5,410 nt of DNA from NCBI GenBank assembly GCA_044375955.1, contig JBILLS010000062.1, positions 1-5,410 of the forward strand, written 5' to 3'. The translations under genes and the position numbers were made by a program. The notes under the pieces are model-generated. The model saw nothing but the letters and a program-made list of their open reading frames with translations, had not been told where the DNA came from and did not search any database. This document shows, piece by piece, positions 1-5,410 of this stretch; the stretch's first letter is position 1, and each line of letters begins with the position of its first letter. Origin of the DNA: VGCC01 sp044375955. GTDB taxonomy: Bacteria > Actinomycetota > Actinomycetes > S36-B12.

Positions 1-2
1 GG

Positions 3-320
3 TTAGCTGCCGCCACCTCGAAGACCTTCAAGCAGTTGGCCCGCATCGCCGGCGCACCGTCGGAGGCGGATGGTCCGTACGCGCGGCGCACCCTGAAGTA
101 CTCCGATGTTCGCGATCTCGTCACGTTGTTGTCATCGAAGACCGTGGCCGAGCGCACGAAACTCCCAGGAGTCTCCGTCGGGCGCGCGGGTCAATTGCTG
201 GCCGGCGCGATGGTCGCGGAGGCGGCGATGGATCTGCTCTCGGTCGAGGAGCTGGCGGTATGTCCGTGGGCGTTGCGCGAGGGAGTCATCCTGCGACACA
301 TGGACGGATTGCCCCGGTGA
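3..320 (+). CDS. ppx: Ppx/GppA phosphatase (exopolyphosphatase), C-terminal part only
   Basis: This is the last 105 codons of a gene that begins upstream of the window; the frame is open from the left edge and ends at TGA 318-320. The Ppx/GppA family removes terminal phosphate from inorganic polyphosphate and, in some members, from pppGpp, so it links to phosphate storage and the stringent response in the cytoplasm. The visible part carries family C-terminal signatures: ATSKTFKQLARIAG near the left edge, PGVSVGRAGQLLAGA in the middle, and CPWALREGVILRHMD at the end (CPWALREG at 261-284). It resembles the C-terminus of M. tuberculosis Rv0496 (recalled, not searched). The N-terminal ASKHA ATPase motifs and the catalytic glutamate are outside the window, so activity and the ppx versus gppA choice cannot be judged here. 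The stop overlaps the GTG of the next gene. A TTG at 36 is internal, not a start. Confidence 0.93.
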   Translation, partial: LAAATSKTFKQLARIAGAPSEADGPYARRTLKYSDVRDLVTLLSSKTVAERTKLPGVSVGRAGQLLAGAMVAEAAMDLLSVEELAVCPWALREGVILRHMDGLPR

Positions 321-2692
321 CCACCCGTCCGATGACGGATCCCGCCGTCGGACTGAGTGCGGCAGAGGTCGCGTCGCGCGTCGCACGTGGTGAGGTCAAC
401 ACCCAGGTTGTGGCGAAGGCGCGCAGCCTGCGCAGCATTGTCCGTGAGAACACCCTCACCTGGTTCAACTTCCTGGTGGGCTCCCTGTGGATCGTGATGC
501 TCCTGATTGCACCGATCCAAGACTCGCTCTTCGGTTTCGTCATCGTCGCCAACACCGCGATCGGCATCATCCAAGAGTGGCGGGCGTCACGGACACTTGC
601 GAAGTTGGCCGTGGTGACGATGGCGCAGCCGGTGGTGCGGCGCGACGGAGTCGATGCCCCGATACCTGCCTCGGACATCGTTCTCGACGACGTCGTGGTG
701 CTCGCAACCGGGGATCAACTCGTCGTAGATGGGACCGTGCTCTCCACAGCGGGAATGGAGATCGACGAGAGCCTGCTCACCGGTGAAGCCGATCCGGTCG
801 ACAAGAACGTCGGCGACGCCGCAATGTCCGGATCCTTCGTGGTCGCCGGGTCCGGGTCGATGCAGGCCACCCGCATCGGACGGGAGTCTTTCGCCTCCGG
901 GCTCACCGAACAGGCGGCAAAGTTCCAGACGACACAGTCGGAATTGCGCGACGCGATCAACCGGTTCATCCGCTACGTCTCCTACGCGCTGCTCCCAGTC
1001 GGCGGGTTGTTGCTGTGGTCGCAATTGGTCACCGCGGACCTGCCCTGGCGCGATGCGCTTCGGGGCACGATCGCCGGTGTCGTGACCATGGTTCCCGAGG
1101 GACTGGTCCTGCTCACCAGCATCGCGATGGCGGTGTCGGTGGTGCGCCTGGCCCGCAAGAAAGTCCTCGTGCAGGACTTACCGGCTGTTGAGACCCTCGC
1201 GCGCGTCGATGTGATCTGCGTGGACAAGACGGGGACGTTGACGCTGCCCGGGATGCAGGTGCGGGAGGTCGTGGACCTGCGTTCTCCCGGCAGTGCTGCA
1301 CCATCCGGTGCCGTGGCGGTCGACCTCGGGGCGGTGCTGGGTGCCCTCGGTGCCAGCGAGTCCTCACCCAATCCGACATTGGCCGCCATCGCCACCGCGT
1401 ACCCGTCACCGGGATGGGCGGTGGAGTCCAACGTCCCGTTCTCCAGTGCACGCAAGTGGTCGTCAGTGACCTTCGCCGACCACGGCACCTGGGTGATGGG
1501 CGCACCGGAAATGGTCGCTCCCGGTGATGCCACGGTGTTGTCGCGGGCATCCGGTTTCGCCGACATCGGTGCGCGGGTACTCCTGCTGGCCCAGGCCGAC
1601 GGTGTCGTGACAGCGGAGGCGCTGGGCGCATGCGCGCCCGTCGCGTTGGTGGTGATCGACCAGCAGTTGCGCCCCGATGCGGCCGAGACAGTGCGCTACT
1701 TCCTGGAGCAGGACGTCGAAGTCAAGGTCATATCCGGCGATAACGCGGTGACCGTGGGCGCGATCGCCGAGCAGGCCGGGATCCCGGGTGCGGAACACCC
1801 GGTGGACGCACAGCACCTGCCCGCCTCAACCGCGGAGATGGCATCGGTGATGGCCGAGTCCTCCGTCTTCGGTCGGGTGACCCCGGGTCAGAAGCAGGAG
1901 ATGGTCGACGCCTTGCACCTGCGCGGGGCCACGGTGGCGATGACCGGTGATGGCGTTAACGACGTCCTCGCGTTGAAGGCCGCCGATCTCGGCATCGCGA
2001 TGGGCTCGGGTTCGGGCGCGACGCGAGCGGTGGCGCAATTAGTGCTGGTCGATAGCAAATGGTCGGTGATGCCCAGCGTGGTCGCCGAGGGTCGCCGAGT
2101 GCTCGGCAACATCGAGCGTGTCTCCGATGTGTTCCTGACCAAGTCCTTCTACTCGATGGTGGTGTCCCTGGCGACCGGCATCTTCGCCATCGCCTTCCCC
2201 TTCCTTCCGCGCCACCTGTCGTTGATCAGCGCACTGACCATCGGAATTCCTGGATTCCTCCTCGCGTTGATGCCGAACACGGAGAAGTTCCGGCCTGGGT
2301 TCTTCCGGCGCGTGGTGGTCTTCGCCCTCCCCGCGGGTCTGATCGCCGCGACGTGCGCGCTGGTCAGCTACGACCTTGCGCGACGGGTGGGGGAACCGGT
2401 GCTGAACGCGCAGGAAGCCGCCACCATCACCCTGTTCATCGTCGCCACCGCCGTAACCCTCGAGGCAGCCCGGCCGCTGAACCTGCTGCGCGTCGGGATC
2501 GTGGCACTCATGGTCGTGCTGTTCGTATCCGTCCTGCTCATCCCGCCCCTGTCGTCGTTCTTCGCCCTCGCCCTCACGCCCGAGAGGTACTCACTCGTCG
2601 CCATCGGCGTGGGTCTCGTGGGGGCCGCCCTGATCTGGCTGGCTAGCGTGATCACGGACAAGTGGCGGCATACGAAGGGTGGACCGGCATGA
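317..2692 (+). CDS. ctpE: CtpE-like P-type cation-transporting ATPase
   Basis: A 791-residue membrane pump that uses ATP to move cations. Residues count from GTG 317, which overlaps the ppx stop as GTGA and has a weak GGACGGA ribosome site 8 nt upstream; ATG 332 is an alternative. Domains in order: two membrane helices (about 49-87), actuator domain with TGEA 155-158, helices 3-4 (about 221-275) with PEGL 260-263, phosphorylation site DKTGTLT (D303), nucleotide-binding domain (SSARKWS 376-382, GAPE 395-398), VISGDN 471-476, hinge TGDGVND 543-549, then about six C-terminal helices (about 611-779). TGEA instead of TGES and TIGIP (641-645) in helix 6 are, from memory, also present in M. tuberculosis CtpE, a reported calcium transporter. 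No N-terminal metal-binding domain or CPC motif is present, which argues against a heavy-metal or copper pump. Calcium is the best guess for the ion. It carries two TTA leucine codons (1178, 2039), rare in such genomes. Confidence 0.95.
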   Translation: MTTRPMTDPAVGLSAAEVASRVARGEVNTQVVAKARSLRSIVRENTLTWFNFLVGSLWIVMLLIAPIQDSLFGFVIVANTAIGIIQEWRASRTLAKLAVVTMAQPVVRRDGVDAPIPASDIVLDDVVVLATGDQLVVDGTVLSTAGMEIDESLLTGEADPVDKNVGDAAMSGSFVVAGSGSMQATRIGRESFASGLTEQAAKFQTTQSELRDAINRFIRYVSYALLPVGGLLLWSQLVTADLPWRDALRGTIAGVVTMVPEGLVLLTSIAMAVSVVRLARKKVLVQDLPAVETLARVDVICVDKTGTLTLPGMQVREVVDLRSPGSAAPSGAVAVDLGAVLGALGASESSPNPTLAAIATAYPSPGWAVESNVPFSSARKWSSVTFADHGTWVMGAPEMVAPGDATVLSRASGFADIGARVLLLAQADGVVTAEALGACAPVALVVIDQQLRPDAAETVRYFLEQDVEVKVISGDNAVTVGAIAEQAGIPGAEHPVDAQHLPASTAEMASVMAESSVFGRVTPGQKQEMVDALHLRGATVAMTGDGVNDVLALKAADLGIAMGSGSGATRAVAQLVLVDSKWSVMPSVVAEGRRVLGNIERVSDVFLTKSFYSMVVSLATGIFAIAFPFLPRHLSLISALTIGIPGFLLALMPNTEKFRPGFFRRVVVFALPAGLIAATCALVSYDLARRVGEPVLNAQEAATITLFIVATAVTLEAARPLNLLRVGIVALMVVLFVSVLLIPPLSSFFALALTPERYSLVAIGVGLVGAALIWLASVITDKWRHTKGGPA
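2675..2682 (+). promoter_or_regulatory. Shine-Dalgarno for the isomerase start at 2689
   Basis: AAGGGTGG lies 6 nt before ATG 2689, inside the end of the ATPase gene. It supports 2689 over the in-frame ATG at 2662, and coupling through the ATGA overlap. Confidence 0.6.
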
Positions 2693-3471
2693 GGATCGGG
2701 TTGTCGACCTCCTCGGTGTTCCCCGAGTCCACCGCTGCCGCATTCGAGTTGGCAGCCGGGTTGGGCTACGACGGCGTCGAGGTCATGGTGGGCACCGATG
2801 CCGTCAGTCAGGACGAGAACGCCCTGCTGCACCTGCGTGACCACTACGGGGTCGAGGTGCTCTCGATCCACTCACCCTGTCTCCTCATCACCCAGCGGGT
2901 GTGGGGGACGGATTCATGGGGGAAGTTGCAGCGGGCACAGAAGGTCGCCGAGTTGCTCGGTGCGCGCACCGTGGTGGTCCACCCACCGTTCCGGTGGCAG
3001 AGGGAGTACGCACGCGAATTCGTGGAGGGTCTGCGCCGGATGGAATCGGAGACCGATGTGCGGTTCGCGGTGGAGAACATGTATCCCTGGCGTGCGGGCC
3101 CCGGTCGCCTAGGTGCGTATTCGCCGGACTGGGATGTGCGCAACCACGACTACACCCACACCACCCTCGACCTCTCACACACCGCCGTCTCCGGCAGCGA
3201 CGCGGTGGAGATGGCGCGCGACCTGGGTGCGCGGCTCTCACATATACACCTCGCCGACGGCACCGGAGCACCCGTCGACGAGCACCTGGTCCCCGGGCGC
3301 GGAACGCAACCGGTGGCAGAGGTGCTGCGCGGTTTGGTGGCCACGGGTTTCACCGGGGATGTGATCGCCGAGGTCGGCACCCGCCGTGCCGCCGATCGCG
3401 CGGCCCGCGAAGTCGATCTGCGCGAGACACTCGAGTTCGCACGCACGCACCTGGGGGCCCACGATGGATAG
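2689..3471 (+). CDS. Sugar phosphate isomerase/epimerase family TIM-barrel protein (Rv0498-like)
   Basis: A 260-residue cytoplasmic protein of the xylose isomerase-like / AP endonuclease family 2 TIM-barrel superfamily, which uses divalent metals to isomerise or epimerise sugars and related compounds. The start MRIGLSTSSVF is the usual first strand; ATG 2689 overlaps the ATPase stop as ATGA and follows a ribosome site at 2675-2682, so the in-frame ATG at 2662 is not needed. Candidate metal or catalytic residues appear at strand ends in the expected order: H61 (SIHSP), H98 (VVHPP), E129 (AVENM), D161 and H164 (TLDLSH), H187 and D190 (HIHLADG), H199 (EHLVPGRG) and E228 (IAEVG). The set looks complete, so an active enzyme is likely. 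The substrate cannot be read from sequence, and the endonuclease activity of Nfo is not implied. Its place between ppx and proC matches Rv0498 of M. tuberculosis (recalled). Confidence 0.9.
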   Translation: MRIGLSTSSVFPESTAAAFELAAGLGYDGVEVMVGTDAVSQDENALLHLRDHYGVEVLSIHSPCLLITQRVWGTDSWGKLQRAQKVAELLGARTVVVHPPFRWQREYAREFVEGLRRMESETDVRFAVENMYPWRAGPGRLGAYSPDWDVRNHDYTHTTLDLSHTAVSGSDAVEMARDLGARLSHIHLADGTGAPVDEHLVPGRGTQPVAEVLRGLVATGFTGDVIAEVGTRRAADRAAREVDLRETLEFARTHLGAHDG

Positions 3472-4090
3472 CGCGGACGTCGGACGGGCAGCCGCCGCAG
3501 CCGCACGCGCGGTCCTGGCCCGTGCCGGGTACGCGGACACCACGTTGAAGACCGTCGCCAATGCGGCGGGCATCGCACCGGATGTGCTGGCCTCGCTCTA
3601 TCGCAATCGCGAGGAGTTGCTCAGCGCAGCACTCCAACTGCCCTTCGACCCGGCGGCCGCGGTCCCCCGGCTGATCGGCCCGGGGCTGGAGGGGATGGGT
3701 GAGCGCCTGGTGCGCGCCGCCATGGCCGTCATGCAGTCCGACCAGATGCGCAGCGACATCGCCTACGTCGGGCGGGTGGCATCCGAGGGCGCTGCCGGTT
3801 CCGGTGCGGGAGCGGTCACCGGCGTGGCCGATGCCGTGGGTCTGGTCCGCGGGGCCTTCGACTACATCCAGGACACGGTCGTGGACCGGGCCCTGGAGAG
3901 CCTGGGCGTGCCCGATGCGCGGATGCGCGGTGCACTCATCACCTCCTACCTGGCCGGGGTGATGATCACCCGCTACGTGGTGAAGATGGAACCGCTGGCC
4001 TCAGCGAGCGAGGATGAGGTCGTGGCGTTGGTGGCTCCCCTGGTGCAGCGGACCCTCGATCCCCGTCACCCGCTGGTCGGGGAGGCGTAG
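3464..4090 (+). CDS. TetR-family transcriptional regulator
   Basis: A 208-residue protein with the TetR layout: an N-terminal three-helix DNA-binding domain (about 7-54) and an all-helical ligand-binding and dimerisation domain. The helix-turn-helix is visible as TTLKTVANAAGIAPDV with the closing YRNREELL (46-53), which stands where most family members have YFxSKEEL. The C-terminal half has features common in one actinobacterial TetR C-terminal family: LPFDPAAAVPRLIGPGLEGMGERLV (59-83) and RYVVKMEPLAS (170-180). The start ATG 3464 overlaps the isomerase stop by 8 nt and follows a G-rich stretch at 3453-3457; longer in-frame starts would run well into the preceding gene. The usual recognition-helix tyrosine appears replaced by alanine (A43), so target specificity may be unusual. 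Sitting inside the operon, it may control this operon, but no operator can be seen here because no intergenic DNA is present. Ligand unknown. Confidence 0.9.
   Translation: MDSADVGRAAAAAARAVLARAGYADTTLKTVANAAGIAPDVLASLYRNREELLSAALQLPFDPAAAVPRLIGPGLEGMGERLVRAAMAVMQSDQMRSDIAYVGRVASEGAAGSGAGAVTGVADAVGLVRGAFDYIQDTVVDRALESLGVPDARMRGALITSYLAGVMITRYVVKMEPLASASEDEVVALVAPLVQRTLDPRHPLVGEA
4079..4085 (+). promoter_or_regulatory. Strong Shine-Dalgarno for the GTG start at 4093
   Basis: GGGGAGG ends 7 nt before GTG 4093 and lies inside the last codons of the TetR gene. It is the best ribosome-binding site in the window and decides the start of the PRODH-like gene, which begins at a non-ATG codon two bases after the preceding stop. 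Confidence 0.75.
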
Positions 4091-4092
4091 GG

Positions 4093-4947
4093 GTGGGGAT
4101 CGTCGACACCGTCCTGCGGGACAACCCGGTCGTGCGCGCGGTGAGTTCCCGGGTGACCCGCGGTGACTACGTGCACGCCGGCGTGGATGCTGCGGTCGCG
4201 CTCACCGACAGCGGCCGGTGGGTGTCCTTCGAACGCGTCGACACCGAGGAACCCGACGTCGTTCTCGCCGATGCCGTCGGATTGGCGCGGGCGCTCTACG
4301 ACGCCGGACTCTCGGGTGTCAGCGAGATCGACGTCTTCCCCTTCGACCTCGGAGAGGAGCGCCTGATGGTGCTCGCCCGGACATGCGCGGAGACCCGCGT
4401 CGATCTCATGCTCGGATTCGGTGACGGTGCAGACATCGACGTCACCTGGGACCTCGCCGAACGTCTGCGCGCCACAGGGGCGTCGGTCGGCGTGACGGTG
4501 AGTGCCGCGATGCGTCGTACGGAGGCGGACTGTCGCACCTGGGCCGACTCGCGCATTCGCCTGGTGAAGGGTGCCCACCAACCCGCGGGCGGTCCGATCT
4601 TCCGCAGCACCCACGAAGTGGACAAGTCCTACGTGCGGTGCGCACGCGCCTTGATCGCCGGATCCGGGATGGCCAGCTTCGCCACCCACGACCAGCGGCT
4701 CGTCGAGATCGTCGAGGCTCTGGCCGACAAGCGGTTGCGCGCCCCGGGCAGCTACGAGTTCGCCTTCTACGCGGGTCGGCGCGACAACGAGCAGCAGCGA
4801 CTCCTCGCCGGAGGTCACCGCGTGCGGGTGAGCATCCCCCTCGGCCCGGACCTGCTGGCGCGGGTGGTCGGCAACCTCGTGCAGCAGCCCTCCACCCTGG
4901 CCTCCGGAGTACTCGCCCTGGTGCCCCGGCGATCCGTGGCAGGGTGA
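4093..4947 (+). CDS. Proline dehydrogenase-fold protein lacking the proline-binding residues
   Basis: A 284-residue protein that aligns along nearly its whole length with monofunctional actinobacterial proline dehydrogenases (FAD enzymes oxidising proline to pyrroline-5-carboxylate; compared from memory with M. tuberculosis Rv1188). Family landmarks are LTDSGRWVS (37-45), AMRRTEADC (139-147), RIRLVKGA (154-161), FATHD (196-200), YEFAFYAGRRD (221-231) and HRVRVSIPLG (242-251). Flavin-signature residues R156, K159, G160 and H199 are kept. The active-site set of E. coli PutA appears lost: K329 is F82, D370 is G108, Y437 is H162, Y540 is S247, Y552 is R257, R555-R556 are G260-N261, E559 is Q264; Q404, a flavin contact, is S137. 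The frame is intact, so this is not a decayed gene. GTG 4093 has a strong ribosome site, and proC follows after 4 nt. Fold assignment is confident; activity on proline is doubtful. It may be a flavoprotein with another substrate, or a pseudoenzyme. Confidence 0.87.
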   Translation: MGIVDTVLRDNPVVRAVSSRVTRGDYVHAGVDAAVALTDSGRWVSFERVDTEEPDVVLADAVGLARALYDAGLSGVSEIDVFPFDLGEERLMVLARTCAETRVDLMLGFGDGADIDVTWDLAERLRATGASVGVTVSAAMRRTEADCRTWADSRIRLVKGAHQPAGGPIFRSTHEVDKSYVRCARALIAGSGMASFATHDQRLVEIVEALADKRLRAPGSYEFAFYAGRRDNEQQRLLAGGHRVRVSIPLGPDLLARVVGNLVQQPSTLASGVLALVPRRSVAG

Positions 4948-4948
4948 G
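4941..4948 (+). promoter_or_regulatory. Probable Shine-Dalgarno for proC
   Basis: AGGGTGAG overlaps the TGA stop of the PRODH-like gene and ends 3 nt before ATG 4952. The spacing is short, so proC translation probably relies partly on ribosomes finishing the upstream gene. Confidence 0.5.
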
Positions 4949-4951
4949 CCC

Positions 4952-5410
4952 ATGCGCGTGGTGGTGATCGGTGGTGGCGTGATGGGCCGGGCCCTGATCG
5001 CCGGCTTCGCCGACCTCGACCCGGCACCCGAGGTCGCCGTCGTCGAGAAGGACGCGGCGAAGGCTGCGGATCTGCAGGCCGCCGGGTTCGCGATCGTGGA
5101 CCTCGACGCCCTGGCCGACGCCGACGTCGTACTGATCGCGGTCAAGCCGCAGGATGTCGGCGCACTCGTCTCCCAGGTGGGAGCGTCCATCCCCCCGTCG
5201 GCGGTCGTGATCTCGATCGCGGCCGGGGTGAGCACCGCTGCCCTGGAGTCCCATATCGCCGCCGCGGGTGGCTCCGCGCGCAGCATCGTCCGCGTCATGC
5301 CCAACACCCCGGCCCGCATCGGTGCCGGAGTGCTCGGGGTCAGCGCGGGGGCCGCGTGCCCCGAGTCCGCCGTGGCCACGGCGGTGCGCCTCATGGAGAC
5401 CGCGGGCGTC
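4952..5410 (+). CDS. proC: Pyrroline-5-carboxylate reductase, N-terminal 153 residues (3' end cut by window)
   Basis: ProC reduces pyrroline-5-carboxylate to proline with NAD(P)H, the last step of proline synthesis, in the cytoplasm. The N-terminal Rossmann fold begins with MRVVVIGGGVMGRALIAG, the dinucleotide-binding glycine motif at residues 7-12. It is followed by VLIAVKPQDV (the AVKP signature), VVISIAAGVS and VRVMPNTPARIGAGV (the family MPNTPA motif). The frame stays open to the right edge. About 153 of a usual roughly 270 residues are present; the C-terminal helical dimerisation domain with the substrate site is outside. ATG 4952 begins directly at the first strand, 4 nt after the previous stop. 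All motifs visible are intact, so a working enzyme is expected. Its close coupling to the PRODH-like gene is the main contextual oddity. Confidence 0.97.
   Translation, partial: MRVVVIGGGVMGRALIAGFADLDPAPEVAVVEKDAAKAADLQAAGFAIVDLDALADADVVLIAVKPQDVGALVSQVGASIPPSAVVISIAAGVSTAALESHIAAAGGSARSIVRVMPNTPARIGAGVLGVSAGAACPESAVATAVRLMETAGV

Noticed and set aside
260..316. Upstream in-frame ATG start (260) for the ATPase
   Set aside because: It would add 19 residues read out of frame from the conserved CPWALREG coding region of ppx. GTG 317, with its 4-nt overlap, fits the family N-terminus.
2081..2100. Short tandem direct repeat of GTCGCCGAG
   Set aside because: It encodes the family-conserved VVAEGRRV segment of the ATPase and occurs only twice, so it is explained by coding constraint.
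3386..3463. Upstream in-frame start (3386) for the TetR gene
   Set aside because: It lies within the isomerase gene and adds 26 residues unlike any TetR N-terminus; ATG 3464 gives normal spacing before the helix-turn-helix.
2901..3548. A 215-codon plus-strand frame overlapping the isomerase gene
   Set aside because: It is in a different frame from the isomerase, which has clear motifs throughout; the product is Arg/Gly/Pro-rich with no domain, and it runs through a gene boundary.
4093..4947. The PRODH-like gene as a pseudogene or frameshift artefact
   Set aside because: The frame is uninterrupted, alignment to the family continues on both sides of every changed residue, and the start has a strong ribosome site, so local frameshift or decay does not explain the substitutions.
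4066..5394. A 442-codon open frame on the minus strand across the TetR end, the PRODH-like gene and proC
   Set aside because: It is antisense to three genes with clear protein homology. Its product is low-complexity (Ala, Thr, Ser, Arg runs) with no recognisable domain, as expected for a shadow frame in GC-rich coding DNA.

Overview
This is a high-G+C window (roughly two thirds G+C by eye) from an actinobacterium. GC-rich third codon positions and two GTG starts fit this, and the protein sequences resemble mycobacterial families. All six genes lie on the + strand in one tightly packed array with no gap longer than 4 nt. The window is a slice of one operon: it holds no promoter, terminator, RNA gene, mobile element or CRISPR.

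Layout: (1) the C-terminal end of a Ppx/GppA phosphatase (exopolyphosphatase), 3-320; (2) a CtpE-like P-type cation ATPase, 317-2692; (3) a TIM-barrel sugar phosphate isomerase/epimerase-like protein, 2689-3471; (4) a TetR-family regulator, 3464-4090; (5) a protein with the proline dehydrogenase fold, 4093-4947; (6) the first 153 codons of proC (pyrroline-5-carboxylate reductase), 4952-5410. Junctions are a GTGA overlap, an ATGA overlap, an 8-nt overlap, a 2-nt gap and a 4-nt gap, so translational coupling along a polycistronic mRNA is likely.

The order ppx / isomerase-like / proC matches, from memory, M. tuberculosis Rv0496-Rv0498-Rv0500. The backbone therefore looks like an old actinobacterial neighbourhood. 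The P-type ATPase appears to be an addition, because Mtb ctpE lies elsewhere (Rv0908).

The most interesting object is gene 5. It aligns nearly end to end with monofunctional actinobacterial proline dehydrogenases, yet the residues that bind proline or act in catalysis appear replaced: Lys by Phe82, Asp by Gly108, Tyr by His162, Tyr by Ser247, Tyr by Arg257, the Arg-Arg pair by Gly260-Asn261, and Glu by Gln264. The reading frame is intact and part of the flavin-binding signature (R156, K159, G160, H199) remains. It is probably not a working proline dehydrogenase. A repurposed flavoprotein or a pseudoenzyme, perhaps linked to the adjacent ProC, is the best hypothesis.
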